This document shows positions 38,148-48,083 of a stretch of DNA of 64,000 nt, in pieces (position 1 is the stretch's first letter; every line of letters starts with the position of its first letter). Position numbers and translations under genes: made by a program. Where the stretch lies: contig CP018226.1 in assembly GCA_016865015.1 (NCBI GenBank), positions 2,697,001 to 2,761,000 on the forward strand. Direction: 5' to 3'. This stretch comes from Rhizobiales bacterium IMCC20636. GTDB taxonomy: Bacteria > Pseudomonadota > Alphaproteobacteria > Rhizobiales > GCA-2746425. The notes under the pieces were generated by a model. The model was not told where the DNA came from. It saw nothing but the letters and a program-made list of their open reading frames with translations, and ran no database searches.

Positions 38148-39302
38148 TCAGCCCTGTTCGTCGGATTTTGATGGATCGGACGAGCCTGGTGCCGCAGCTT
38201 CCTGCGGTGAGACGGGAGCGCCCGGAGCTGCCTTCTGCAGACCTGACACGATCACACGATCCCCCGGTTCAAGGCCGCTCTGGACCACCCAATCGGACCC
38301 CAAATCCTGCAAGATGGTCAATTCGCGCTGTTCGACAATATTTTCAGCATTGACCACCAGGGCGGTCGGGTTGCCGCGCCGGTCGCGGCCAACGCCTTCC
38401 ATTGGGACCAGAAACAGATTGTCCATTGTCCCTGTCGGCATGTCGACCTGCACATACATGCCAGGAAGAAGCAGCCCCTCGGGATTTTCAAATTTCAGGC
38501 GCAGTACCACGACACCTGTGGTCTCATTGACGTAAGGTTCCGCAGCGGTCAGCGCGCCCTCATATTCGTATGTCGAGCCATCGGCCAGGATCAGTCGCAC
38601 ATCGGCAGCCGGTGTGGATTGCCCACTCATTTGGCGACGACGCCAGGCGAGAACCTCTGCAGCGGACTGGGTCACATCAACATACACTTCATCGATTGAG
38701 CGGATCACGGCCAGAGGATTTGATTGACTGGCGGACACCAGCGTACCTGCGCTTACGTCAGAGAAGCCGATTTTCCCCGATAGTCTGGCACGAATATCGG
38801 TGCGATCAAGTTCAAGCTGTGCCGAGTCCAGCTGCGCTTCGGCAAGTGCAAGGGACGCGGCAGCGGCATCGCGCGCAGAAACAGCATTGTCTTCGGTCGC
38901 CGCACTGCTGATACCGCGCTCCTGAAGGGTCGTAACCCGTTTGGCCTCACTCTCGGCAGCGCCCAGTTGCGCCTGAGCTTGACGAACAATTGCCTCGGCC
39001 TGGGCAAGAGCTGCCTCATAGGTGCCGCGATCCACACGGTAGAGAACATCTCCCGCGCTGACATCGGTGCCTTCAACGAACAGGCGCTCGGTGATAATGC
39101 CGTTGACCTGTGGGCGCACCTCAGCCGTGGCAGAGGCCCGCACGCGACCAGGCAGCTTTGCAGTCATCGTGACCGATTGAGGCTGGAGCGTTACGACAGT
39201 TACTGCTGCAGGTGGACGCCCCTCCTGGGCCGACAGGCCTGTGGTGAGCATCAAGCCCATGCAAACAGTAACGGCAAAGCCGGCGAACGTACGGGAGACC
39301 AT
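38148..39302 (-). CDS. RND efflux periplasmic adaptor (AcrA/MexA-like)
   Basis: 384 residues from the ATG at 39302, chosen because MVSRTFAGFAVTVCMGLMLTTGLSAQ is a clean signal peptide; upstream in-frame starts at 39374 and 39455 place it internally. The lipoyl half-motifs (VNGIITERLFVEGTDVSAGD and the later SGKIGFSD), a central alpha-hairpin at about 90-165 and beta-barrel regions follow. It precedes the AcrB-like gene by 3 bases, and the divergent TetR gene suggests local repression. Confidence 0.93.
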   Translation of the reverse strand: MVSRTFAGFAVTVCMGLMLTTGLSAQEGRPPAAVTVVTLQPQSVTMTAKLPGRVRASATAEVRPQVNGIITERLFVEGTDVSAGDVLYRVDRGTYEAALAQAEAIVRQAQAQLGAAESEAKRVTTLQERGISSAATEDNAVSARDAAAASLALAEAQLDSAQLELDRTDIRARLSGKIGFSDVSAGTLVSASQSNPLAVIRSIDEVYVDVTQSAAEVLAWRRRQMSGQSTPAADVRLILADGSTYEYEGALTAAEPYVNETTGVVVLRLKFENPEGLLLPGMYVQVDMPTGTMDNLFLVPMEGVGRDRRGNPTALVVNAENIVEQRELTILQDLGSDWVVQSGLEPGDRVIVSGLQKAAPGAPVSPQEAAAPGSSDPSKSDEQG

Positions 39303-39325
39303 GATCCGTGTCTTTCTTTTACAGT

Positions 39326-39346
39326 CGGGCTTGTGATTGAAGCCCG
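39326..39346. promoter_or_regulatory. Inverted repeat upstream of the adaptor gene, candidate TetR operator
   Basis: CGGGCTT (39326-39332) and AAGCCCG (39340-39346) are perfect 7-bp arms around a 7-base spacer, in the interval between the divergent tetR and adaptor genes. It lies 24 bases before the adaptor ATG, so it could be an operator or a leader hairpin. Confidence 0.4.
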
Positions 39347-39439
39347 GTAGTTTTATAAAACTCTTGGGTTTCATAAATATGATATTGCCCTGCGTTTCAA
39401 GGGAATTGACGGCCCATAAGGAGGAAATTTTTCGTTTTG

Positions 39440-40090
39440 ATGCCAAAATGGTCAATGAAATGCGAAAAACGCGGCAGACCGGTGGTTATTTCCACTGAGG
39501 AGCGCCGCCACCGGATACTTGACGCGTTGAATGCCGTGTTTTCCCGCGCAGGCATGGCTGGCATAACAATGAACACAATTGCCGCTGAAGCGGGCATGTC
39601 CAAGAGTACGCTGTATCGGCTCTTTGAAGATCGTGATGCCCTGTTCAAGGCTTATTTTGAAATGGTGCGCGCCTCATTTGTCCGCCCCTTGTCCAAAGAA
39701 GACATGCAGCTTCCCATCGCGGAACGCCTTCGAAAACTATTGGAACCAAGGCCGATGGCATCCCCGTCCGGGCTGCCCATCGCCGTTATCCGCCACGTGA
39801 TTTCTCAGGTCGAGACTCACCCGGATCTGGGGAAAGCATGTCTGCTGGATATCATGCACGCAGATCGCGCTCTGATCCGCGCTGAACTTGATCGCGGAGT
39901 TGACCGTAACGAGATCCGCATTACCGACACGGATACCGCCGCAACGATTCTCCAAAGCATGGTTCGCATTCCGATTCTGGACCTGTTGCTTGCTCCCGAC
40001 ATGCATCCGGATTTTGAGGATCTCACTGCCCATTTCGAGTTGGGTCTGAGACTGTTTCTTGACGGCACCGAGTTCCCAAAAAGCTCCTAA
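39440..40090 (+). CDS. TetR/AcrR family transcriptional regulator
   Basis: 216 residues from the ATG at 39440; a TTG at 39437 is also possible. AAGGAGG lies at 39418-39424, a little far from either. The N-terminal helix-turn-helix is clear (RRHRILDALNAVFSRAGMAGITMNTIAAEAGMSKSTLYRLFEDRDALFKAYF, shown in parts: ILDALNAVFSRAG, ITMNTIAAEAGM, TLYRLFEDRDALF). The C-terminal helical domain should bind the inducer. It is divergent from the adaptor-pump operon and is the obvious candidate repressor. Its 3' end overlaps that of cimA by 4 bases. Confidence 0.92.
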   Translation: MPKWSMKCEKRGRPVVISTEERRHRILDALNAVFSRAGMAGITMNTIAAEAGMSKSTLYRLFEDRDALFKAYFEMVRASFVRPLSKEDMQLPIAERLRKLLEPRPMASPSGLPIAVIRHVISQVETHPDLGKACLLDIMHADRALIRAELDRGVDRNEIRITDTDTAATILQSMVRIPILDLLLAPDMHPDFEDLTAHFELGLRLFLDGTEFPKSS

Positions 40091-41700
40091 ATTTTGTCTG
40101 TAGGTACGTGCATCAGCTTGTAATTGATGCTGTCCAGAAGCGCTGCAAATGACGCGTCTATGATGTTCGAGGACACACCGACGGTAAACCACCGATTGCC
40201 CTGACCATCTCTGCTTTCGATGAGAACCCGGGTGATGGCTTCGGTACCGCCATTCAGGATTCGAACCTTGAAATCCACAAGTTCCAGATCATTGATGTGG
40301 GTGTTGAAGCTGCCCAGATCTTTTCGCAGGGCCTGATCGAGCGCGTTGACCGGGCCATTGCCCTCGGCGACCGACATGAACTCCTCGCCATGCACCGTGA
40401 CCTTGACGATGGCCTCCGACACGGTCACCAACTCATTGCGTGCGTTGGTCCGGCGTTCCACCATGACACGGAAACTGTTGACCGAGAAAAACTCGGGCAC
40501 TGAGCCAAGACTGCGGCGGGCCAGCAATTCAAGCGAAGCATCGGCAGCTTCATAGGCATAGCCCAGCGCTTCGCGCTCCTTGATGTCTGCCAGCAGACCG
40601 TCCAGCCTCGGGTCAGATTTCTTGACCTTCATGCCAAACCGGTTCAGCTCCGAAATCAGGTTTGATTTACCGGCCTGATCGGACACCATAACCTGCCGTT
40701 TATTGCCGACACTTTCAGGTGGCACATGCTCATAGGTCTCAGGTTCCTTGAGCAGAGCTGAGGCATGAATGCCCGCCTTTGTCGCGAAGGCGCTGCTGCC
40801 CACATAGGCGGCCTGGCTGTTGCCAGATCGATTCAACAATTCCTCGAAAGCCTTTGAGATTGATGTCAATTTTCTCAGGGTCTTGTCTGAAACACCCACC
40901 TCAAAGCGGTCCGAGAATGCCGGTTTCAATTTCAAGGTCGGGATGATGGATATCAAATTGGCATTGCCGCAACGCTCGCCAATTCCATTGAGGGTTCCCT
41001 GAATCTGTCGCACACCGGCATCAACAGCTGCCAGTGAATTGGCCACAGCCTGTTCCGTATCATCATGGGCGTGAATGCTCAGATGGTCGCCGGGCACATG
41101 TTTGATCACCTCGGCAATGATTGCCTTGATTTCTGTCGGCAATGTGCCGCCATTGGTATCGCACAGCACGACCCAGCGGGCACCGGCATCATAGGCCGTT
41201 TTGGCACAGGCCAGCGCATAGTCCGGATTGGCCTTGTAGCCATCGAAAAAATGCTCGCAATCGACCAAAGGCAGTTTTCCAGCATCAACGGCAGCTTTTA
41301 CCGATGCGGCAATGCCTTCCAGGTTTTCTTCATTGGTGCATCCAAGCGCAACACGGACATGATAGTCCCAGGCCTTGGCAACATAGCAAATGGCACCTCC
41401 GCTCGCGCCCAACAGCGCCTGGACACCCGGATCATTTTCCACCGAGCGCCCTGCCCGCTTGGTCATGCCGAAGGCCGTGAACATTGCCTTGCTGGTGCGG
41501 TTCTCGGCAAAGAATGCTGTATCCGTCGGGTTTGCACCCGGATAGCCGCCCTCGACAAAATCCACGCCCAAATCGTCGAGCAAATTTGCAATCTGAATCT
41601 TGTCTTCCAGCGAGAAATCAATGCCGGGTGTTTGCTGACCGTCGCGCAAGGTGGTGTCGAACAGATAGAGACGTTCTTTTGTCATGTTATTCTCTGCCAA
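40087..41700 (-). CDS. cimA: (R)-citramalate synthase
   Basis: 537 residues. It condenses acetyl-CoA with pyruvate to citramalate, giving 2-oxobutanoate for isoleucine synthesis without threonine deaminase. The HMGL-like barrel starts DTTLRDGQQTPGIDFSLEDK, with HAHDDTEQAVANSL as the metal-binding HxH segment and GTLNGIGERCGNANL. The C-terminal regulatory LeuA dimer domain ends VSSNIIDASFAALLDSINYKL, the pattern of TIGR00977-type enzymes, not 2-isopropylmalate synthase. Regulation by isoleucine is usual for the family. It stands alone. Confidence 0.93.
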   Translation of the reverse strand: MAENNMTKERLYLFDTTLRDGQQTPGIDFSLEDKIQIANLLDDLGVDFVEGGYPGANPTDTAFFAENRTSKAMFTAFGMTKRAGRSVENDPGVQALLGASGGAICYVAKAWDYHVRVALGCTNEENLEGIAASVKAAVDAGKLPLVDCEHFFDGYKANPDYALACAKTAYDAGARWVVLCDTNGGTLPTEIKAIIAEVIKHVPGDHLSIHAHDDTEQAVANSLAAVDAGVRQIQGTLNGIGERCGNANLISIIPTLKLKPAFSDRFEVGVSDKTLRKLTSISKAFEELLNRSGNSQAAYVGSSAFATKAGIHASALLKEPETYEHVPPESVGNKRQVMVSDQAGKSNLISELNRFGMKVKKSDPRLDGLLADIKEREALGYAYEAADASLELLARRSLGSVPEFFSVNSFRVMVERRTNARNELVTVSEAIVKVTVHGEEFMSVAEGNGPVNALDQALRKDLGSFNTHINDLELVDFKVRILNGGTEAITRVLIESRDGQGNRWFTVGVSSNIIDASFAALLDSINYKLMHVPTDKI

Positions 41701-41743
41701 TCGGTGCCTTTTGAAATTGGCACCCTTTCAATTTGAATCGCTC

Positions 41744-42220
41744 TCAGGCGGTTTGGTTGTCTGCCGGTGGCCAGGTGTCTGTATCTGCATCCGGGTGCTG
41801 GTAGGTTTGAATGGTCGCCATGAACCGGGCTTCGTCACTTTCCGGGCCGAATTCGCGAACCGGCAGGTCGGCAAGCCCATCAACAAATGGCTGCCTGTCA
41901 TCGACGCATACCTGAACCAGCGGTGCTGCCTGTCCAGGATGGTCCAGTGCACCAATTGCAATGGCTGGCCCTGCCCCGTAATCATAGGTCAAGGGCGTGC
42001 CGCATGTTTCGCAAAAGCCACGCAGAACCCTGTTGGAGCTTTGAAAGAGTTTTGGCGCGCCCCGCGTCCAGACAAGATCATGTGCTGTTGCAAGTGGCGC
42101 GTAAAAGCTACCAAAGGCTTTCTGGCACATGCGGCAATGGCAAATTGTTGGATCACTGAGTTTTCCAGCGCGAAACCGGACAGCTCCGCACTGGCAGCCC
42201 CCTGTGATGGGATTGCTCAT
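41744..42220 (-). CDS. GFA family zinc protein
   Basis: 158 residues from ATG 42220, whose ATGA overlaps the cysS stop. The glutathione-dependent formaldehyde-activating (Gfa-like, Mss4 fold) pattern is present: [23 protein letters not shown] and [11 protein letters not shown] supply the zinc cysteines. Most GFA-family proteins do not have a proven enzymatic role, so no specific reaction is assigned. A second, distinct GFA gene lies at 50764-51126. Confidence 0.9.
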   Translation of the reverse strand: MSNPITGGCQCGAVRFRAGKLSDPTICHCRMCQKAFGSFYAPLATAHDLVWTRGAPKLFQSSNRVLRGFCETCGTPLTYDYGAGPAIAIGALDHPGQAAPLVQVCVDDRQPFVDGLADLPVREFGPESDEARFMATIQTYQHPDADTDTWPPADNQTA

Positions 42221-43776
42221 TTTGTTTCCCATTTAGCTTTGCGCTCACCAGTCACTGGATCCTTAGTGTCCATCAGTTGAATCCCGTCCTTCAGAAGCTC
42301 ATCACGAATTTGATCAGCTCCCGTGAAATTCTTCTGCACCAAAAAATGATTACGGCTCTCAATCAGGGAATTGATGTTTTCTGGTGCCTTGATTATATCG
42401 ATCGCAGTGTTACTCTGGGCGGCATACTTTGCTTTTTCAGGATCATATAATGGCGCTTCATTTCCTTGAATGTGAAGCGTTCCAGTTTCCGCAACTGTAA
42501 CGTATTCCCTAGGCAAGTTAATTCCTAAGAATTGAGCGGCCCCGAAAAGATAGCCCACTGATTTTTTACGACTAGGATCGCTATGGAAATCGGTCATAGG
42601 TTCGTATTCACCGCCGCTAAAATTTGCACCTTTAGCATCAAGGTAAAATTCATCCATCAACCTAGTACAGGCGGGTGTATCCAAATCATTCATCAGGTAC
42701 GCAAGAATTTTTGGATGCACTTCGGGTTCTTGAAATTCAGTTTCAGGAACCTCTGCAATCAATCTCTTCCAACGCTTTATCTTCGAGTTAGCCTTCTCAA
42801 GTTGTTCCACCGTCAGATCAATGGGGCGCCGATAATTGCTTGTAAGCATGGCTAATCTCAATACATTGCCATCCCAATTGCGTCCGCCAAATTTGGGGGT
42901 TTCTAACAATTCATGGATCGTGATGAAGTTGCCCAGCGACTTTGACATTTTTTCACCTTCGACCTGAACAAAACCATTATGCATCCAGACGTTAGCCATG
43001 GTGTCGGTCCCGTGGGCACAACGTGACTGAGCGACCTCATTTTCATGGTGCGGGAATGTGAGGTCTATGCCACCGCCATGAATGTCGAACACTGTGCCCA
43101 AATATTTCCCCGCCATAGCGGAACACTCGATGTGCCAACCAGGGCGGCCTTTTGTAGCTATACCACCTGGGGAAGACCAAGATGGCTCGCCCGGTTTTGA
43201 TGGCTTCCACAGCACGAAATCTGCCGGGTTTTTCTTGTAATCAGCTTTTTCAATGCGCGCACCAGCGACAATTTGATCTAATGGCTGACCCGATAACTCG
43301 CCATAATCTTTCATGGAAGTTACATCAAATAACACATGATCATCTGCACGATATGCATGGTCGCTTTCGAGCAAGCGCTCGATCATGATCTTCATTTCTT
43401 CGATATGGTCGGTCGCACGAGGTTCGACAGTTGGCTCCAGAACTCCGAGGGCTGCAATATCCTTGTGAAACTGTTCCGTTGTCCGCCGGGTGACGTCTTC
43501 GATGGACACGCCCTCTTGTGCAGCCCTTGCATTAATCTTGTCATCAACATCTGTGATATTGCGGACATAGGTGACATGCTCGGCTCCATAGAGATGCCGC
43601 AGTAACCGAAATAAAACATCAAAGACGATGATGGGCCGCGCATTGCCAATATGAGCGTAATCATAGACGGTTGGACCGCAGACATAGAGCCGCACATTCG
43701 CGGGGTCCAGCGGTTCAAAGCGCTCTTTCTTCCGTGTCAGCGTGTTGTAAAGCAAAAACTCTGGATGTTGGTTCAT
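42217..43776 (-). CDS. cysS: Cysteinyl-tRNA synthetase
   Basis: 519 residues from [16 protein letters not shown]; the longest frame runs 53 codons further upstream into non-coding DNA. Class I synthetase motifs are [18 protein letters not shown] with the zinc cysteine and HIGH-type HIGN, FPHHENE, and KMSKSLGNF as KMSKS. It charges tRNA-Cys. The coding sequence is visibly richer in A and T than the surrounding genes (40-45% GC in lines around 42.4-42.6 kb, against ~60% in cimA), and uses codons such as TTA freely, suggesting replacement by a transferred copy. A GFA gene follows with a 4-base overlap. Confidence 0.96.
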   Translation of the reverse strand: MNQHPEFLLYNTLTRKKERFEPLDPANVRLYVCGPTVYDYAHIGNARPIIVFDVLFRLLRHLYGAEHVTYVRNITDVDDKINARAAQEGVSIEDVTRRTTEQFHKDIAALGVLEPTVEPRATDHIEEMKIMIERLLESDHAYRADDHVLFDVTSMKDYGELSGQPLDQIVAGARIEKADYKKNPADFVLWKPSKPGEPSWSSPGGIATKGRPGWHIECSAMAGKYLGTVFDIHGGGIDLTFPHHENEVAQSRCAHGTDTMANVWMHNGFVQVEGEKMSKSLGNFITIHELLETPKFGGRNWDGNVLRLAMLTSNYRRPIDLTVEQLEKANSKIKRWKRLIAEVPETEFQEPEVHPKILAYLMNDLDTPACTRLMDEFYLDAKGANFSGGEYEPMTDFHSDPSRKKSVGYLFGAAQFLGINLPREYVTVAETGTLHIQGNEAPLYDPEKAKYAAQSNTAIDIIKAPENINSLIESRNHFLVQKNFTGADQIRDELLKDGIQLMDTKDPVTGERKAKWETK

Positions 43777-44175
43777 TAACTTCGTCCCGTAATATCTGAT
43801 CTGCTGACACATGCGTCGACAGAGCTGAATAAATAGTTGCCGCGAGCTTCGCGATGCGGCTTCAAATGTCGGAAAGAAGGCACGGTTCGCGAACCAGCAG
43901 GCTGTTAGCCCCTGATAATGAGTCCGCAAATACAAATTGGCTGATACGCCATTTTATTGTCCACCGTGATTATGTGTCGCACTTAAAGCGGTTTCCTTGA
44001 AAGCGTCAAGACGAAAACAACGAAGTGGCAAAAGATGGCACCGGTTTTCCCGATTGAGTGTCTCAGCCTTCGGGACGAGCGCATCGAGTTTTCTGAACTG
44101 AATCTGAACGCAGCGCTCAGACAGCATTCAACAGGCATCGGCCATTCTTTTCCCAACAACTCGGGAGGGTACCAA
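43777..44175. other. Intergenic region between cysS and a small exported-protein gene
   Basis: About 400 bases between divergent genes, with no credible protein gene. It carries a perfect 12-bp palindrome at 43884-43895 and presumably the promoters of both flanking genes. No T-box or other riboswitch pattern is apparent. Confidence 0.6.
43884..43895. promoter_or_regulatory. Perfect 12-bp palindrome upstream of cysS
   Basis: GGTTCGCGAACC is fully self-complementary, about 110 bases before the cysS start codon. It could be an operator for cysS or for the divergent gene, but no known regulator can be assigned. Confidence 0.35.
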
Positions 44176-44337
44176 ATGGCACGTTTTGTATTTCTGTTTT
44201 CATGCATGTTGATCCTGACAAGTGGCGTTCTCGTGCTGGCCCAATTTGACGGGTCTTCAGTCGGTTCCGCCAGCGTTGATACCCATGCATCACTTGACTC
44301 CTGCATGGAGACACGCGATTTTTGCGGAAATCTGTGA
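44176..44337 (+). CDS. Small exported or membrane protein, 53 residues
   Basis: The frame starts MARFVFLFSCMLILTSGVLV with GGGAGGGT ending 5 bases before the ATG, one of the best ribosome binding sites in the window. The N-terminal ~23 residues are a signal peptide or membrane anchor; the rest is short, polar and has two cysteines (SCMETRDFCGNL), which could form a disulfide. No family is recognised. It precedes the DUF2865 gene in the same direction, 95 bases away. Confidence 0.6.
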   Translation: MARFVFLFSCMLILTSGVLVLAQFDGSSVGSASVDTHASLDSCMETRDFCGNL

Positions 44338-44432
44338 TACTATAAACATTTACGGCAGCATGTTTGGAGGCTATGGTTTTGCAGAAGCAACCATAGATAT
44401 TGCAAATATTTCTTATTTGATTGACAGAGCCA

Positions 44433-45518
44433 ATGCTTGAGTTTTCGCGTTTATGTGGCCGGTCCCGTGGTCTGTTTGGTCTGGCATTGTTGCTGGGGGT
44501 GGGAATTGCTGCCCCCGCACAGGCACAATCCGCCATCTGTTATGATCTGGAAAGCCGCTTGGCCAGCCTTCAAAATGGCGGATCGAGTTCTCAAACCCGC
44601 CAATCCCGTCGCTATGATCAGGCGGCAAAGAAAATTCGCAACCGACTTGCCTCAGTGCAAAAGCAGGCGCGCCGAGCGGGTTGCAGAACGTCGGGCATTC
44701 GACTTTTTCAAAAACGCCAATGCGCTAACGCCTCTGGGCAAATTCGACAGTTGAAACGCGAACTCCAAAGAGTTGAATCCCAGCGCTCGCGGGCCGGTCG
44801 CACTCCAAGAAACTCGCGTCGCCAGCAGAAGGAACTGATTGTTGCCCTCGCGCGCAACCGTTGTGGGCGTCAATATGAAAATGCTGCGGCCAGATATCGC
44901 AGCGGTGGCGACATAGATGGTTTCGAGCAACCACGGATGAGCACATACCGAACCGTTTGTGTGCGCACCTGTGATGGTTATTTTTTCCCAATCAGCCACT
45001 CCACCACGTCGCGCAATTTCGGCAAGGATGAAGCAGTCTGCCAAGGTAAATTCCCCGGCAGCGATGTGACATTGTTTTATCACCCAAGAGGGGCCGACAA
45101 CGCGATGGAGCTTGCGCGCACTGTCGACGGGCGCGCTTATACCAGCATGCCATACGCCTTTCGCTATCGCGAAGCCTATGATCCGTCGTGCAAGTTCAAC
45201 CGCAGCCAATTGCGACAGGCAACGCTCGGCAATGGCGCTCCAATTGTGTTTACGGAGAGAAACCCAAGAGCCGATGACGTCAGATTTGGACAGAATGGCC
45301 CGGTTCCAATGCCTCGGCCAGCTCTTGGCCTTGATCCGGAAACACAAATGAACATGGCCGGAAATTTCAGGCCAAGCGGATTACCATTGGCTCCGGAACT
45401 GGTGGTTGATCCTCAGATACGCGATGGTCAGCGAGTCAGGACAGTCGGTCCAGAACAGTATTTCGGCCAATCAACGGAAGTAGTTTTGACATCTCGGGCC
45501 CAGACGCTGATCCAGTAA
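44433..45518 (+). CDS. DUF2865 family exported protein
   Basis: 361 residues from ATG 44433; a TTG 4 codons earlier is possible. A signal peptide ([19 protein letters not shown]) is followed by a charged helical region (about 35-130, many R, Q and K) and the DUF2865 core: [28 protein letters not shown] and [12 protein letters not shown]. The family is typical of Hyphomicrobiales and has no known function. The last 83 bases overlap the convergent gltX gene; both frames look genuine there. Confidence 0.88.
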   Translation: MLEFSRLCGRSRGLFGLALLLGVGIAAPAQAQSAICYDLESRLASLQNGGSSSQTRQSRRYDQAAKKIRNRLASVQKQARRAGCRTSGIRLFQKRQCANASGQIRQLKRELQRVESQRSRAGRTPRNSRRQQKELIVALARNRCGRQYENAAARYRSGGDIDGFEQPRMSTYRTVCVRTCDGYFFPISHSTTSRNFGKDEAVCQGKFPGSDVTLFYHPRGADNAMELARTVDGRAYTSMPYAFRYREAYDPSCKFNRSQLRQATLGNGAPIVFTERNPRADDVRFGQNGPVPMPRPALGLDPETQMNMAGNFRPSGLPLAPELVVDPQIRDGQRVRTVGPEQYFGQSTEVVLTSRAQTLIQ

Positions 45519-46800
45519 CAGCCTTGCGCAAGGGCATGAACAGTCCTTTTCCTTTCCGGCCAGTCTCCGCCTTTACCGCATTTGCCCAATCCATCCACGT
45601 CGCAGTGGACCACGGTTCCTGTGGCAACATAGCGATCGCCTGATGAACCATTTCGCGGTCTTCCTCATCAATCAGGGGGTCGGCTCCCGACGTAACGATT
45701 TGCGCCCAGATTTCGGCGTCTGCCAGTTTTTGCAGGTTGCCCTGGATCGCCTCCCAGAAAAGCCTTCCATCTGTGTTGTCCGGTACTGCCAATCGCGCGG
45801 CAACAGATTCGTAAGGCAGATTGTGCAGCAATTTGGCATTCAACCCTTCCAGTTCAGCCACATTAAACCGGGCTGGCGACTTGGAGACCTTGTGCGGGTC
45901 GAACAGTTTTGCAAGATCCTCCATACGCGAAATGGGTTCCACCGCATCTGAGGTCCCGATCAGACTGGCCAGAGATGCGACAGCCATGGCTTCAAGGCCA
46001 TCAGCGCGCAGTCCTTCCAGGGAAAGAGACCCAAGACGTTTTGAAAGCCCCTCGCCTTCGGAGCCTGTCAACAAATTGTGGTGCCCGAACGCAGGCGGTG
46101 TAAAGCCAAGTGCCTGAAAGATGGCAATCTGCGCGCCGGTATTTGTGATGTGGTCTGCGCCGCGGATAACGTGGGTCACGCCAAAAGCGGCATCATCGAT
46201 GATGGATGGCAGTGTGTAGAGCCAGGATTCGTCTTCACGAACCAGAACCGGATCGGACATGGACCCAAGATCAACTGTCTGTGGCCCGATGAACAGATCA
46301 TCCCAATGAATTTCCGTGCGCTCGATGGCAAACACATCATCCTTGTAATTCGGCAGCAGGAAGCGCCAATGCGGTTTGCGGCCCTCTGCCTCGAAAGCAT
46401 CTTTTTCGTCCTGAGTGAGCTTGAGCGCTGACCGGTCATAGACCGGTGGCAAGCCGCGCGCACGTCGGCGCGCACGTTTGCGTTCCAGCTCTTCTCCAGT
46501 CTCGTAACAAGGATAGAGAAGGCCTTTTGCCTTCAGATCTTCTGTGACCACCTCATATTCGGCAAAACGGGCGGACTGGCGCTCGATTCGTGATGGTTCG
46601 ATGCCAAGCCAGGCAAGGTCGGTCAGAATACCGTCAGCAAATTCCTGTTTGGAACGGGCCTTGTCGGTATCATCAAAACGCAGAATGAAGTCACCACCAT
46701 GCTGCTGGGCATATAGCCAGTTATAGAGTGCAGTTCGGGCATTTCCGATGTGGATACGGCCGGTGGGAGATGGTGCAAAACGAACAATTGGGCTGGTCAT
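45436..46800 (-). CDS. gltX: Glutamyl-tRNA synthetase (GltX2-type)
   Basis: 454 residues from [24 protein letters not shown] (the HIGH region is HIGN). The longest frame adds 33 residues inside the MFS gene. The KMSKS-type loop reads [15 protein letters not shown] and is followed by [20 protein letters not shown], the form I associate with the second glutamyl-tRNA synthetase of Hyphomicrobiales, not the main GltX1 (KLSKRHGA-type). Specificity for tRNA-Glu or mischarging of tRNA-Gln cannot be decided. Start overlaps the MFS stop by 4 bases (ATGA). Confidence 0.93.
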   Translation of the reverse strand: MTSPIVRFAPSPTGRIHIGNARTALYNWLYAQQHGGDFILRFDDTDKARSKQEFADGILTDLAWLGIEPSRIERQSARFAEYEVVTEDLKAKGLLYPCYETGEELERKRARRRARGLPPVYDRSALKLTQDEKDAFEAEGRKPHWRFLLPNYKDDVFAIERTEIHWDDLFIGPQTVDLGSMSDPVLVREDESWLYTLPSIIDDAAFGVTHVIRGADHITNTGAQIAIFQALGFTPPAFGHHNLLTGSEGEGLSKRLGSLSLEGLRADGLEAMAVASLASLIGTSDAVEPISRMEDLAKLFDPHKVSKSPARFNVAELEGLNAKLLHNLPYESVAARLAVPDNTDGRLFWEAIQGNLQKLADAEIWAQIVTSGADPLIDEEDREMVHQAIAMLPQEPWSTATWMDWANAVKAETGRKGKGLFMPLRKAVTGSASGPEMSKLLPLIGRNTVLDRLS

Positions 46801-48041
46801 ATTGTGCTGGCTTCCTGTCTGGCCAGATCGGTTTCGTCCGCCCGTCTGGCAATGTAGGCTTTCGAGACGCCAAAAAGCACCCCCGAGATGACAATGCAAT
46901 AGGCTGCCATGGCAAGAAACTGAGTTTCCAGTGCGATACCATAGTCTATCAGCCAGCCTATGACACCTGGTCCCAATGCGCTGGCAAACACCATCAGGGC
47001 CATAATGAGTGAGCGAATTTCACCGAGATGTTTCACGCCGTATATTTCGGGCCACAAGGATCCAAAAAGCGTTGAAAAACCGCCACCATTCAGTCCCAGC
47101 AATACAAATACAAAGGGTATGCTCCAAGGACTGTCGAACACCCCCAAAACCAGCAAAGCTGCGGCCAGTGGGAATAAAAAGAATGGCAGCAAGGCGCGGG
47201 CACTGAAACGATCAACGCAATAGCCGGTGACGAGACCAAAGATAAGGGTGACGACCGCATAGATCGAAAAACCACTTGCAAACCATGAGAGTTCCCAACC
47301 CTTCATCTCCACCATATAAATCTGATGAAAGAAGATCGACGTTCCAATGAAGGGCGGCGACAAATAGCCAAATGATGCGATCCAGAACAAGGGATCACGT
47401 ATCATCTCATTGCGCGTCCATTGCCTGATGGGCACTGAATGATGAATGGGAGATGTGTTCTGTGGAACACGGTCACGTCCCAGCAGCAACCAGAGCGCAG
47501 GAATAGTCAGAAGCAGAATGGCGGCGGCAAATATCAACCAGGCAGACCGCCAGTCCAGAACAGCAAGCAACAGCACGACCGTCAATGGCAACACCGCCTC
47601 GCCAATCTGGTGGCCTGTATTTGAAATACTCACCGCCTTGCCACGTGTGGCATCGAACCAACGGCCCATGGCCGTCAACGCGATATGGCTCATCATCCCC
47701 TGCCCGAAAAACCGAAGCATGAAGATGGCAAAGACAAGCAATGGCAGAGAACCGGCACTGGCCATAGCCACGCACGCGGCCACAAGGCCAAGAAGAGCCA
47801 CAGACCCAACTTGCCGGGGCGAATAGAAATCCACAATTTTGCCGACAAAGACCATCAGCGCAGCGCTGCCCAGTGTCCCCAGCAGATAGAGACCGCCAAA
47901 GTCGCCATTGCTCAGACCAAATTCGGCACGAATCTCTCCGCCATACAGCGCGACGAAAAACGTCTGGCCGAAACTGGACGAAAATGTCATTAGCATGCCA
48001 GCCATCAACCATGGCGAATTCTGTCGCACGAAAGCGAGCAT
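46797..48041 (-). CDS. Major facilitator superfamily transporter
   Basis: 414 residues with about 12 membrane segments in two halves joined near residue 200. [14 protein letters not shown] and [28 protein letters not shown] are family features that resemble monocarboxylate/oxalate-formate type members (MCT-like). The substrate is unknown. It is upstream of gltX with a 4-base overlap, an arrangement that probably reflects co-transcription more than function. Confidence 0.9.
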   Translation of the reverse strand: MLAFVRQNSPWLMAGMLMTFSSSFGQTFFVALYGGEIRAEFGLSNGDFGGLYLLGTLGSAALMVFVGKIVDFYSPRQVGSVALLGLVAACVAMASAGSLPLLVFAIFMLRFFGQGMMSHIALTAMGRWFDATRGKAVSISNTGHQIGEAVLPLTVVLLLAVLDWRSAWLIFAAAILLLTIPALWLLLGRDRVPQNTSPIHHSVPIRQWTRNEMIRDPLFWIASFGYLSPPFIGTSIFFHQIYMVEMKGWELSWFASGFSIYAVVTLIFGLVTGYCVDRFSARALLPFFLFPLAAALLVLGVFDSPWSIPFVFVLLGLNGGGFSTLFGSLWPEIYGVKHLGEIRSLIMALMVFASALGPGVIGWLIDYGIALETQFLAMAAYCIVISGVLFGVSKAYIARRADETDLARQEASTI

Positions 48042-48083
48042 AGTAGAAATCTCGAATGACTTTTAATTAGTCAAGTGAATCGC

